From the NCBI RefSeq assembly GCF_946892675.1, contig NZ_CAMPOV010000001.1:1400033-1464032 (forward strand): DNA of 64,000 nucleotides, given 5' to 3'. This document shows positions 16,724 through 25,165 of the stretch, one piece after another. The translations under genes were made by a program, and so were the position numbers. Below the pieces are notes generated by a model. It was not told the DNA's origin, made no database searches, and saw nothing but the letters and a program-made list of their open reading frames with translations. Each line of letters begins with the position of its first letter. Positions within the stretch are counted from its first letter, which is position 1. Source of the stretch: Arthrobacter sp. Marseille-P9274. GTDB taxonomy: Bacteria; Actinomycetota; Actinomycetes; Actinomycetales; Micrococcaceae.

Positions 16724-17617
16724 TCAGACCCCGGCGAAGTACCGGACCACGTCCAGGTAGGGGATGTTGACGGCCGCGTCCGCGGCCTTCCGGACGGCCG
16801 GCTTCGCGTTGAAAGCCACGCCGAGTCCGGCGGCGGCGAGCATGTCCAGGTCATTGGCGCCGTCCCCGACCGCGATGGTCTGTGCCATATCGATGTGCTC
16901 GGCCTTCGCCCAGGCGCGCAGCGAAGCCTCTTTCGCGGCGCGGTCCACGACGTCCCCCTCGACGACGCCGGTCAGGGCCGCCTCGGTGGTGCCCAGCTGG
17001 TTCGCGTGCCAGTAGTTGAGCCTCAGCTCCGCGGCCAGCGGATCGAGGATCTGGCTGAACCCGCCGGAGACCACCCCGACGACGTGGCCGGCGTTGAGGA
17101 ACGCCTCGACCAGTTCGGCAGCGCCGTCGGTGAGCTCAACCGCGCCGTGGACCCGATCGATGACCTCCAGCGGCAGGTCGCGCAGGGTCCCGACCCGGGC
17201 ATGCAGGCTTTCGGCAAAGTCCAGTTCGCCGCGCATCGCCGCATCGGTCAGGGCGGCGACCTCGTCCCGCTTCCCGGCATGCTCGGCGAGCAGTTCGATG
17301 ACTTCCTGCTTGATCAGCGTGGAATCGACATCCATAATCAGCAGCTTGCGCTTCGGGCCGGCAAGCTCGGCGGGAATAATCGCCGTGCCGATGGAGCCGG
17401 TAATGACCGGCCGGACCGCCGCCCGCAAGGCCAGGAGGCCGGACTCGAGATCGCCGTCGTACCCCACCGCGTGCACCGTGGCCTGGAAACGCCCGTTGTC
17501 GAAGTTCTCCAGCTCCACGATGACCCCGCCGGCGCCTGAAAGGGCCTGCTGGACCGCCACCAGGTACTCGTCGGTGAGCTTGATCCCGTAGGAGACAACA
17601 CGGAAAAGCGAAAGCAT
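16724..17617 (-). CDS. serB: Phosphoserine phosphatase SerB
   Basis: SerB removes phosphate from phosphoserine in the last step of serine synthesis. The 297-residue HAD enzyme has motif I MDVDSTLI (nucleophile Asp), motif II VSGGFSQ, the Lys in LGTTEAALTG context and motif III/IV VGDGANDLDML. About 100 residues upstream of the HAD core form an ACT-like regulatory region, as in other actinobacterial SerB proteins. The start is ATG 17617 behind AAGGA. It stands alone, converging on the GH26 gene. Confidence 0.94.
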   Translation of the reverse strand: MLSLFRVVSYGIKLTDEYLVAVQQALSGAGGVIVELENFDNGRFQATVHAVGYDGDLESGLLALRAAVRPVITGSIGTAIIPAELAGPKRKLLIMDVDSTLIKQEVIELLAEHAGKRDEVAALTDAAMRGELDFAESLHARVGTLRDLPLEVIDRVHGAVELTDGAAELVEAFLNAGHVVGVVSGGFSQILDPLAAELRLNYWHANQLGTTEAALTGVVEGDVVDRAAKEASLRAWAKAEHIDMAQTIAVGDGANDLDMLAAAGLGVAFNAKPAVRKAADAAVNIPYLDVVRYFAGV

Positions 17618-17740
17618 GCTGGGGAAGTCCTTCTCTGTCGGGCGCACGGAGCACCGGTGGAAAATCATCGGGGGCCAATCGCCGGGCCACCGGCGTAGCG
17701 TTTGGCGAATGCCGCCTTCCTTAGCCTAGTGTCTAGAAGC

Positions 17741-18529
17741 ATGAGTGATGTTCTTGAATTTGCCGGGGTCAGCGTTGTCCGCGGGCGGAAAACCCTGTTG
17801 GACAACGTGGACTGGCAAGTCAAGGAAGGCGAGCGTTGGGTCATCCTGGGCCCGAACGGCGCCGGAAAGACTACGCTGCTGCAGATCGCCGGCGCCCGGC
17901 TGCACCCCACCCGCGGCGTAGCCGGAATCCTCGAAGAGGTCATGGGATCCGTGGACGTGTTCGAGCTCCGCCCGCGGATCGGCTTGGCCTCCGCGGCGCT
18001 GGCCAACCAGATTCCGGAGCAGGAAACCGTGCTGAACGTCGTCGTCACCGCCTCCTACGGCGTGACGGGCCGCTGGCGCGAGGCTTACGAGAAGCAGGAC
18101 GAGCGGCGGGCATTCCGGCTGCTGGGCCAGTGGGGGATGTCCACCTTCCTCAACCGCCGCTTCGCCACCCTGAGCGAGGGCGAACGCAAGCGGGTGCAGA
18201 TCGCCCGCGCGCTGATGGCGGACCCGGAACTGCTGCTGCTCGATGAACCCGGCGCAGGGCTGGACCTTGCCGGCCGCGAGGACCTGGTCCACCGGCTGAG
18301 CCAGCTCGCTGCTGACGAGGACGCTCCGGCGCTGGTGCTCGTGACGCACCATCTCGAAGAGGTGCCGCCGGGGTTCACCCACGCCATGCTGCTGCGCGAA
18401 GGCGGCGTGGTGGCGCAGGGGCCCATCGACGACGTGCTCACCGAAGAGAACCTCAGCACGGCCTTCGACATGCCTCTCGAGGTCAAGAACGACGGCGGCC
18501 GGTACACGGCCGTTGCGCGCCGGGCCTGA
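17741..18529 (+). CDS. ABC transporter ATP-binding protein without local permease
   Basis: This 262-residue single-cassette ATPase has Walker A GPNGAGKTT, a signature variant LSEGERKR with Glu in place of the second Gly, Walker B LLLLDEPGAGLD and H-loop VTHHLEEV. The degenerate signature and lack of any permease gene nearby suggest either a transporter whose membrane part lies elsewhere or a ModF-like soluble role. The start MSDVLEF at 17741 is preferred to an in-frame ATG 39 bases upstream, because the family begins just before the FAGVSV strand. The TSUP gene follows after 15 bases and may be co-transcribed. Confidence 0.85.
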   Translation: MSDVLEFAGVSVVRGRKTLLDNVDWQVKEGERWVILGPNGAGKTTLLQIAGARLHPTRGVAGILEEVMGSVDVFELRPRIGLASAALANQIPEQETVLNVVVTASYGVTGRWREAYEKQDERRAFRLLGQWGMSTFLNRRFATLSEGERKRVQIARALMADPELLLLDEPGAGLDLAGREDLVHRLSQLAADEDAPALVLVTHHLEEVPPGFTHAMLLREGGVVAQGPIDDVLTEENLSTAFDMPLEVKNDGGRYTAVARRA

Positions 18530-18544
18530 GCCGGTACTGACTTT

Positions 18545-19321
18545 ATGGACCTAGTCCAGGCGGTCATTATTGCCCTGGCCGGGCTCTGGGCGGGCACCAT
18601 CAACAGCATCGTCGGCTCCGGCACGCTCGTCACGTTCCCCGTCCTGGTGGCACTCGGCTTCGCCCCGGTGACCGCGACTATTTCCAACGCGATCGGCCTG
18701 ATCGCCGGCAACTTCGGCGGAGTGTACGGGTACCGGCGGGAGCTGCGCGGGCTGGGCAGGACGCTGAAGGTGCTGCTGCCGGCGTCGCTGCTCGGCGGAA
18801 TCACGGGCGCGGCCCTGCTGCTGAACCTGCCGGAGGAAGTCTTCGGCATCGCCGCGCCCTTCCTGATCGTGCTGGCGCTGCTGTTCGTTATTTTCCAACC
18901 CAGGCTGCAGGCCTGGGTGCGGGAACGGCAGGCCGCGCAGGCACGGACCCGGAGCCAGCCGCTGGTGCTGCTGTTCCTGATCTACTTCGCCGGCGTCTAC
19001 GGCGGCTACTTCGTCGCGGCCCAGGGGATCCTGCTCGTCGGCATCCTCGGCATCTTCCTGCACGGCACGCTGCAGCAGGCCAACGCGGTCAAGAATGTGC
19101 TGGTGCTCGGCGTGAACATCATCGCCGGCATCTCCTACATGATCTTCGCCTTCGAGCGCATCGACTGGATGGTCGTGCTGCTGATCGCGGTGAGCTCGCT
19201 GGCCGGCGCGCTGGTCGGCACGGCGGTGGGCCGGCGCCTGAAGCCGGTGGTCCTGCGCGGCATCATCGTCGCCCTCGGACTCGTGGCCCTCTTCGTCATG
19301 GTGTCGGAGCTGCTGATATGA
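18545..19321 (+). CDS. TSUP-family (TauE/SafE) membrane transporter
   Basis: This 258-residue integral membrane protein has seven to eight hydrophobic segments and both TSUP repeats: GTINSIVGSGTLVTFPVL near the N-terminus and GVYGGYFVAAQGILLVGIL in the middle. TSUP proteins export or import sulfite, sulfonates, sulfoacetate or other organic anions; the substrate here is unknown. The stop TGA overlaps the ATG of the TrmH-like gene (ATGA), so translation is coupled although the functions are not obviously related. Confidence 0.92.
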   Translation: MDLVQAVIIALAGLWAGTINSIVGSGTLVTFPVLVALGFAPVTATISNAIGLIAGNFGGVYGYRRELRGLGRTLKVLLPASLLGGITGAALLLNLPEEVFGIAAPFLIVLALLFVIFQPRLQAWVRERQAAQARTRSQPLVLLFLIYFAGVYGGYFVAAQGILLVGILGIFLHGTLQQANAVKNVLVLGVNIIAGISYMIFAFERIDWMVVLLIAVSSLAGALVGTAVGRRLKPVVLRGIIVALGLVALFVMVSELLI

Positions 19322-20142
19322 ACCTGCACTACCTGAAGACCGCCGATGATCCGCTGGTCGCCGACTACACGCAGCTGACGGACACCGCCCTGCGCCGCCG
19401 CCGCGAGCCAGCGGAGGGGATGTACATCGCGGAGAGTTCCAAGGTGCTGCGCCGGGCCATCGCGGCGGGGCACCGGCCGCGATCGTTCTTCCTCGCCGAG
19501 AAGTGGCTCGAGGACCTGCGCGACGTCATCGGTCTCTTCCCGGATGTGCCCGTCTTCATCGGCGCCCCGGAGGTGCTCGAAGCCATCACCGGCTTCCATC
19601 TGCACCGCGGCGCCATGGCCGCCATGCACCGCCCCGCGCCCCGCGATCCCGCGGAGGTAGTGGCCGGCGCGCGCCGCGTCGCGGTGCTGGAGGACATCGT
19701 GGACCACACCAACGTCGGCGCGATCTTCCGCTCGGCCGCCGCGATGGGCATGGACGCCGTCCTGATCAGCCCGCGCTGCGCCGACCCGCTCTACCGCCGC
19801 AGCATCCGGGTCAGCATGGGTACGGTCTTCCAGATTCCTTGGGCGCGCCTGCCGGAATGGCCGGGCGGCCTGCGCGTCCTCAAGGAGCAGGGATTCACGA
19901 CGGCGGCGCTTGAGCTGACCGAAGATGCCATCACCCTGGATGAACTTGAGTCCCGCACGTTCGACCGGCTGGCCCTCATCCTCGGGACGGAGGGCGCCGG
20001 CATGCTGCCGGAGACCCTGGACCAAGTCGACCTGAAGGTGATGATCCCGATGCGCGCAGGCGTGGACTCGCTGAACGTGGCGGCCGCCAGCGCCGTGGCC
20101 TTCTGGGCATGCCGGCCCAAGGTTTCCGGCATCGGCGGCTGA
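19318..20142 (+). CDS. SPOUT RNA methyltransferase, TrmH/SpoU family
   Basis: This 274-residue enzyme should 2'-O-methylate a tRNA or rRNA nucleotide using SAM. The knotted SPOUT core is clear: motif 1 DIVDHTNVGAIFRSAAAMG, motif 2 LILGTEGAGML and motif 3 IPMRAGVDSLNVAAASAVA. An N-terminal substrate-binding region (about 1-100) precedes it. The RNA target cannot be inferred. The start overlaps the TSUP stop by four bases. A structured leader for rpmE2 begins just after the stop. Confidence 0.92.
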   Translation: MNLHYLKTADDPLVADYTQLTDTALRRRREPAEGMYIAESSKVLRRAIAAGHRPRSFFLAEKWLEDLRDVIGLFPDVPVFIGAPEVLEAITGFHLHRGAMAAMHRPAPRDPAEVVAGARRVAVLEDIVDHTNVGAIFRSAAAMGMDAVLISPRCADPLYRRSIRVSMGTVFQIPWARLPEWPGGLRVLKEQGFTTAALELTEDAITLDELESRTFDRLALILGTEGAGMLPETLDQVDLKVMIPMRAGVDSLNVAAASAVAFWACRPKVSGIGG

Positions 20143-20149
20143 TGCGGTA

Positions 20150-20191
20150 GGATGGATTGCTGGCCTGCCATGGGCCAACCTTTTTCCATCC
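20150..20191 (+). promoter_or_regulatory. Structured leader of ribosomal protein L31 gene
   Basis: Two nested stems lie before the L31 gene: outer GGATGGA/TCCATCC and inner TGGCC/GGCCA. This is the kind of structure reported for autogenous ribosomal-protein leaders, and actinobacterial L31 leader candidates have been described. A computed fold and covariance model match would be needed to confirm it. Confidence 0.45.
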
Positions 20192-20237
20192 CTTAAAGCC
20201 GCTGGCAAAATCCAGGGGCGTGTTCAAAGGATTCCAC

Positions 20238-20492
20238 ATGAAGTCTGATATCCACCCGGCATACGCCCCGGTTGTCTTCCGCGACCTTGCCTCCGGCGTT
20301 TCCTTCCTGACCAAGTCCACTGTTGGCTCCAGCAAGACTGTTGAGTGGGAAGACGGCAACACCTACCCGCTGATCGAGGTTGAAATCTCCTCCGAGTCGC
20401 ACCCGTTCTACACCGGCAAGCAGCGCATCATGGACACCGCCGGCCGGGTCGAGCGCTTCAACGCCCGCTTCAAGGGCTTCGGCAAGAAGTAG
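20238..20492 (+). CDS. rpmE2: 50S ribosomal protein L31 type B
   Basis: This 84-residue protein is L31 of the zinc-free type B: it lacks the CxxC cysteines of type A, and the sequence has no cysteine at all. Family motifs are [35 protein letters not shown] and [15 protein letters not shown]. Type B is typically used under zinc limitation, often with Zur control, but I see no clear Zur box here. It has its own leader and a strong terminator, so it is monocistronic. Start ATG 20238 after AAAGGA. Confidence 0.97.
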   Translation: MKSDIHPAYAPVVFRDLASGVSFLTKSTVGSSKTVEWEDGNTYPLIEVEISSESHPFYTGKQRIMDTAGRVERFNARFKGFGKK

Positions 20493-20522
20493 ATTCTTCG
20501 CCCGCAGATTTGAGCGACGGCG

Positions 20523-20560
20523 GCCCGCACCAGTCCACGCTGGTGCGGGCCTCCGCTTTT
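20523..20560 (+). terminator. Rho-independent terminator after rpmE2
   Basis: An 11-bp perfect stem (GCCCGCACCAG / CTGGTGCGGGC) with a 6-base loop is followed a few bases later by TTTT. It lies 31 bases after the rpmE2 stop. Confidence 0.85.
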
Positions 20561-20662
20561 AACCCCCACTGGACTTTCAACCCCGCCTGGACGTGGTGGT
20601 ATGACTAAAGAGTTGGCGGCGCATTCGGCCGCGGCGTGAAACAGACTGGCAAGGAGCGCAGA

Positions 20663-21724
20663 ATGTCCGGTCACCGGCACGGTGAATACAAAGTCCATGG
20701 CGGCAAGCTCGTCGTGGTCGACCTCGACGAGGAAGCGGGCCGGCTGGCCAACGTCTCCGTCAGCGGCGATTTTTTCCTCGAACCGGACGAGGCCCTGGAC
20801 GACATCAACGCCGCGCTGAACGGCATGTCTGCGGACGGTTCACATGCCGACTATGCGGCGGCCATTGAGGCGGCGCTGTCTCCTGACGTCGTGCTTTTTG
20901 GATTTTCCGCGCCCGCGGTGGCCACGGCCGTCCGCCGAGCCCTGGCCAAGGCCACCGGCTGGCGGGACCATGACTGGCAGCTCATCGGTCCGCAGGTGCT
21001 GCCGATCCATCTCAACGTGGCGCTCGACGAGGTGCTGACCCGCCGGGTGGGGGAGGGAAAGCGCCAGCCGACCATGCGGATCTGGGACTGGGACGAGCCG
21101 TCCGTGGTGATCGGCAGCTTCCAGTCGGTCAGGAATGAAGTGGACGCGGACGGCGCCGAACGCCATGGTGTGACCGTGGTCCGCAGGATCACCGGCGGCG
21201 GAGCGATGTTCATGGAACACGGCAACGCGATCACGTATTCGCTGTACCTTCCGCAGACCCTTGTGGACGGCCTGTCATTCGAGGCGTCCTACGCCTTCCT
21301 CGACGCATGGACCATGGCCGCGCTGGAGAAGGTCGGCGTGGAGGCCTTCTACCAGCCGTTGAACGACATTGCGACACCGCAGGGCAAGATCGGCGGCGCC
21401 GCCCAGAAACGCCTGGGCAACGGCGCCATGCTGCATCACGTGACGATGTCCTACGACATCGATGCCGACAAGATGACCGAGGTCCTCAGGATCGGCAAGG
21501 AGAAGATTTCCGATAAGGGCATTGCCAGCGCGAAGAAGCGCGTGGATCCGCTGCGGCGCCAGACCGGCCTGGGCCGGGAATCCATCATCGACACCATGAT
21601 GGCCACGTTCCGGGACCGGTACGGCGCCTCGGACTCTGCCATCACCGAGGAGGAACTGGCGGCCGCCAAGGATCTGGTAGAAGCCAAGTTCGCCACCGGG
21701 GAATGGCTGCACCGGGTGCCGTAG
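20663..21724 (+). CDS. Lipoate-protein ligase A-like protein with N-terminal accessory domain
   Basis: This 353-residue protein has a catalytic biotin/lipoate ligase domain from about residue 100, including RRITGGGAMFMEHGN, the lipoyl-AMP motif, and KIGGAAQKRLGNG with the conserved Lys. Residues about 8-85 (GEYKVHGGKLVVVDLDEE, then VSGDFFLEPDEAL) look like the small LplA C-terminal domain, here moved to the N-terminus. The enzyme probably attaches or transfers lipoate to 2-oxoacid dehydrogenases. I chose ATG 20663 after AAGGAG; the frame's first codon at 20636 lacks a ribosome-binding site. It is monocistronic. Confidence 0.88.
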   Translation: MSGHRHGEYKVHGGKLVVVDLDEEAGRLANVSVSGDFFLEPDEALDDINAALNGMSADGSHADYAAAIEAALSPDVVLFGFSAPAVATAVRRALAKATGWRDHDWQLIGPQVLPIHLNVALDEVLTRRVGEGKRQPTMRIWDWDEPSVVIGSFQSVRNEVDADGAERHGVTVVRRITGGGAMFMEHGNAITYSLYLPQTLVDGLSFEASYAFLDAWTMAALEKVGVEAFYQPLNDIATPQGKIGGAAQKRLGNGAMLHHVTMSYDIDADKMTEVLRIGKEKISDKGIASAKKRVDPLRRQTGLGRESIIDTMMATFRDRYGASDSAITEEELAAAKDLVEAKFATGEWLHRVP

Positions 21725-21740
21725 CGCGCGTTCTGGGAAC

Positions 21741-22394
21741 CTACCGCGGGTTCGACTTCGCCAACTCCGCGTGGAGCACCGCGTCGGAGCCTGCGAACCG
21801 GGTGACGCTGTAGCCCTCGACGGCGCCATCGAGCTGCTCGAAGAGCCGCTCTCCGTCGCCCAGCAGGACCGGGGTGATCGCCAGGTGGAGTTCGTCGACC
21901 AGGCCGGCGCGCAGGTATTGGCGGACGGTGGAAGCGCCGCCGCCCAGCCGGACGTCCTGGCCGCCGGCAGCCGAATACGCCTGCTCGAGCGCCGACTCGA
22001 TTCCGTCGTCGACGAAGTTGAAGACGGTGCCGCCTTCCATGCGGATGGGCGGCCGCGGATGGTGCGTCAAGACGAAGACCGGGTGGTGGAATGGCGGGTT
22101 CCCGGCCCACCACCCGTGCCAGTCGCTGCCGTCCCAGCCGCCGCGGACAGGGCCGAACATGTTGCGGCCCATAATGGTGGCGCCGATGCCGGCGATGCCT
22201 GCGTAGAAATAGTCGTTGTCGACGCCGGTGCTGCCGCCCTCTTCACCGAGCATCTCCTTGCCGCCGCGCGTCCGGAAAAGCCAGTCGTGCAGCCGCTCGC
22301 CGCCCGCGCCGAGCGGGTCTTCCTCGCTTTGCGACGGCCCGGCCGCAAAGCCGTCCAGCGACAGGCTGAAATTGTGTACTCGCAGCTTGGGCAT
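21741..22394 (-). CDS. RibD C-terminal-like dihydrofolate reductase family protein
   Basis: This 217-residue protein belongs to the RibD_C/dihydrofolate reductase-like superfamily: it starts KLRVHNFSLSLDGFAAG, has IMGRNMFGPVRGGW and VFVLTHHPRPP, and ends with GGGASTVRQYLRAGLVDELHL, the NADPH-binding end of the fold. Such stand-alone proteins are common in actinobacteria and their substrates are mostly unknown; riboflavin synthesis is unlikely with no deaminase domain present. The stop lies 17 bases from the convergent lipoate ligase-like gene. Confidence 0.9.
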   Translation of the reverse strand: MPKLRVHNFSLSLDGFAAGPSQSEEDPLGAGGERLHDWLFRTRGGKEMLGEEGGSTGVDNDYFYAGIAGIGATIMGRNMFGPVRGGWDGSDWHGWWAGNPPFHHPVFVLTHHPRPPIRMEGGTVFNFVDDGIESALEQAYSAAGGQDVRLGGGASTVRQYLRAGLVDELHLAITPVLLGDGERLFEQLDGAVEGYSVTRFAGSDAVLHAELAKSNPR

Positions 22395-22504
22395 TGCGCT
22401 CTCCGGTCCACAGTGGACCGCCCTTAACGAGGACGGCCGGCACGTCCAGAGTAGGTCCGGGCCCGACCGCTTGGCGAGGGCGGGCGGCCCGTATTTTGCC
22501 GCGG

Positions 22505-25132
22505 CTATCCCGCGGCCTGCTGCGCCCTCAGTGCACGCAGCAGATGGTCCCGCTGTTCGACGACGATGCGCCTGAGCGCCGCCGGGGCCTCGGGATGCCG
22601 CGCCAGCCAGTCATCGGTGCGGACGACGACGGGATGCAGTTCGGGGGCCTGGCCCTCGGGCAAATCCTGCTGCAGGGGAAATAGTCCGCGGACGACGCGG
22701 CTGGCCAGCTCGATGCTCTGCCGCTGCCACACGCCCTCAATACTCCGGAAGTACTCGTCAATGTAGGGGGCCAGCAGCTCGTGCCCGGCGGCCGTGAAGC
22801 CGTCGATCGTGGCGTCCAGCAGTTCGTTGGTCAGCTGGGAACCGGCGACGGCGTCCTCCCAGGCCTTGGACTTGACCGCCGGATCGGGCCGGGCGCACAT
22901 GGCTGCAGTGAAGCCGGCCCGGCCTGACGCCGTGAGGTCCCGCTTCAGCTCCGCCTCCAGCCGGGAAGCGTCCGCGTGGCCAGTTGCCGCCAGGGCCTGC
23001 CACAGCCGCCAGCGAAGGTCCGCGTCCAGGGCCAGGCCTTCCGGTACCGAGGAGCCGTCCAGCAACGCAGCGAGGTAGTCCGCGCCGGCCGGATCCGCCC
23101 GGGCGACGGCCGCCAGGCAGCGGGCCCAGGTCAGCTGGTGGTCGCTGCCCGGCTCCGCAGCCTCCAGCTGCGCGCGCAGGAGCATGACGACGCGGCGCCG
23201 GAGTCGGTCCCGTTCCGCGGCCGGCGCATAACGTTCAAGCGCCGTCCGCGCACAGTCCAAGAGCATCTGCAGCACGCCGTTGTCCGTCTCGGCCCGCGCG
23301 AAGCGTTCCACGGCCGCCAGATAGGATTCCGCATCGAGGAGTCCGTCGCGCGCCATGTCCCACAGCGTGGACCAGCACAGCGCCCGGGCCAGCGGATCCG
23401 CCACCCGGTCCAGCGAGGCGAGCACGGTCTGCAGGGAGCGCGGATCGAACCGGACCTTGACGTAGCTGAGGTCCTCGTCGTTCACCAGCAGCAGGGCCGG
23501 CTCGCGGCGCCCCGCGAGCCCGGGCACCTCGGTCACACGTCCGGCGACGTCCAGCTCCACGGAGCTGGACCGTACAAGTGCGCCCACCGCATCGAAGTCG
23601 TAGAGCCCCACCCGCAGCCGATGCGGCCGCTCCGCCGGTAGTCCCGTGACCGGATCCGTGGCTTCCTGGACCAGGCGCACGGAAGCCAGGCTCCCGCCGT
23701 CGTACTCCAGTTCCGGGGTGATGGCGGAGATCCCGGAGGTCTGCAGCCAGGTCGCCGCCCACCCGCCCATGTCGCGGCCGGAGGCGCCGCTGATCACCGC
23801 CAGGAAGTCGGCCAGGGAGGTATTGCCGTACTCGTGCTGCCGGAAGTAGCGCCGCGCCGCCGCGGTGAAGACATCTGCACCGACGTAGGCCACCAGCTGC
23901 TTGAGCACCGAGGCGCCCTTGGCGTAGGTGATGCCGTCGAAGTTCTGCTTGGCGGCCTCCAGATCCACAATGTCGGCGACGATCGGATGCGTGGTCGGCA
24001 GCTGGTCCTGCACGTAGGCCCAGGCCTTGCGGCGGTTGGCGAAGGTGACCCAGGCGTTTTTGAATTCCGTGGCCTCGACCAGCGCCAGGGAGCCCATGTA
24101 GTCGGCAAAAGACTCCTTGAGCCACAGGTCGTCCCACCAGGACATCGTGACCAGGTCGCCGAACCACATGTGGGCCATCTCGTGCATGATCGTGTTGGCC
24201 CGGGCCTGGTACTGGGCAATGGTGGCGCGTGAGGTGAACACATGCTTCTCGGTGAACGTGACCAGGCCGGGATTCTCCATGGCGCCGAGATTGTATTCCG
24301 GCACGAACGCCTGCTCGTACTTGCCGAAGGGGTAGGGGTAGTCGAACAGGTCGTGGAAGAAGTCCAGCCCCTGCTTGGTGGTGGCGAAGATCCGGTCCGC
24401 GTCGAAGGCGTCTGCCAGCGCGGCGCGGCAGTAGGCGCCCAGCGGGACCTGCAGCAGGCTCCCGTCCGGCAGCCGCCGCTCCCAGCTGTCCTGCGCCCGG
24501 TGGTACGGTCCGGCCAGCACGGTGGTGATGTAGGTGGAGATCCGGGCGGTGGGGGCGAACCGGCGCACCGCGTAAACGGGCGAGCCGGGCGAGCCGGGCA
24601 GCTCCTCCACCGAGGAAAGCGGGGCGTTGGACGCGACCTGCCAGTCCGAGGGCGCCATGATGGTGAAGGTGAAGACGCCCTTCAGGTCCGGCTGCTCGAA
24701 GTTCGCGAACACCCGGCGGGCGTCCGCCGGCTCGTATTGGGTGTACAGGTAGGTCTTGCCGTCCGCGGGATCCGTGAAGCGGTGCAGGCCCTCGCCGCTG
24801 CGGCTGTACAGCGCTGTGCCGACCACGGTGGCCCGGTTGTGCCGCTGCAGTCCCGGCAGCCGGATCCGCGCACCGTCCACCACCGCCGCCGGATCGAGGC
24901 GTTCGCCGTTGAGGACCACGGATTCGACGCCTCCGTGGATGAAGTCAAGGAACGTTTCGGCACCGGGGGAGCTGCAGTTGAAGTTGATAACGGTCTTCGA
25001 GACGTAGCCCGGGACCTCCGGGTCCTCGGCGGACCGGAGGTCGAGGCTGACCTCGTAGCTGTCCACGTCGATCAGTTCCGACCGCGTGCATGCCTCGGCG
25101 CGGCTGAGGTTCCCTTGAGTCACCCGGCCCAT
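22505..25132 (-). CDS. pepN: Aminopeptidase N (M1 family)
   Basis: This 875-residue cytosolic metalloenzyme removes N-terminal residues from peptides. The exopeptidase motif LGAMENPGLVTF and the zinc motif HEMAHMWFGDLV with its third ligand Glu in LKESFADYMG are complete. The C-terminal half has the ERAP1-like helical domain. Length and layout match actinobacterial PepN. The start is ATG 25132, beginning MGRVTQGNLSRAEA; a start slightly downstream is possible because no strong ribosome-binding site is visible. It is transcribed alone, 33 bases after the YeiH-type gene on the same strand, so the two may be co-transcribed. Confidence 0.96.
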   Translation of the reverse strand: MGRVTQGNLSRAEACTRSELIDVDSYEVSLDLRSAEDPEVPGYVSKTVINFNCSSPGAETFLDFIHGGVESVVLNGERLDPAAVVDGARIRLPGLQRHNRATVVGTALYSRSGEGLHRFTDPADGKTYLYTQYEPADARRVFANFEQPDLKGVFTFTIMAPSDWQVASNAPLSSVEELPGSPGSPVYAVRRFAPTARISTYITTVLAGPYHRAQDSWERRLPDGSLLQVPLGAYCRAALADAFDADRIFATTKQGLDFFHDLFDYPYPFGKYEQAFVPEYNLGAMENPGLVTFTEKHVFTSRATIAQYQARANTIMHEMAHMWFGDLVTMSWWDDLWLKESFADYMGSLALVEATEFKNAWVTFANRRKAWAYVQDQLPTTHPIVADIVDLEAAKQNFDGITYAKGASVLKQLVAYVGADVFTAAARRYFRQHEYGNTSLADFLAVISGASGRDMGGWAATWLQTSGISAITPELEYDGGSLASVRLVQEATDPVTGLPAERPHRLRVGLYDFDAVGALVRSSSVELDVAGRVTEVPGLAGRREPALLLVNDEDLSYVKVRFDPRSLQTVLASLDRVADPLARALCWSTLWDMARDGLLDAESYLAAVERFARAETDNGVLQMLLDCARTALERYAPAAERDRLRRRVVMLLRAQLEAAEPGSDHQLTWARCLAAVARADPAGADYLAALLDGSSVPEGLALDADLRWRLWQALAATGHADASRLEAELKRDLTASGRAGFTAAMCARPDPAVKSKAWEDAVAGSQLTNELLDATIDGFTAAGHELLAPYIDEYFRSIEGVWQRQSIELASRVVRGLFPLQQDLPEGQAPELHPVVVRTDDWLARHPEAPAALRRIVVEQRDHLLRALRAQQAAG

Positions 25133-25165
25133 TCAATCACGTCCTCAGGCCGGCGCCGTGGACGG

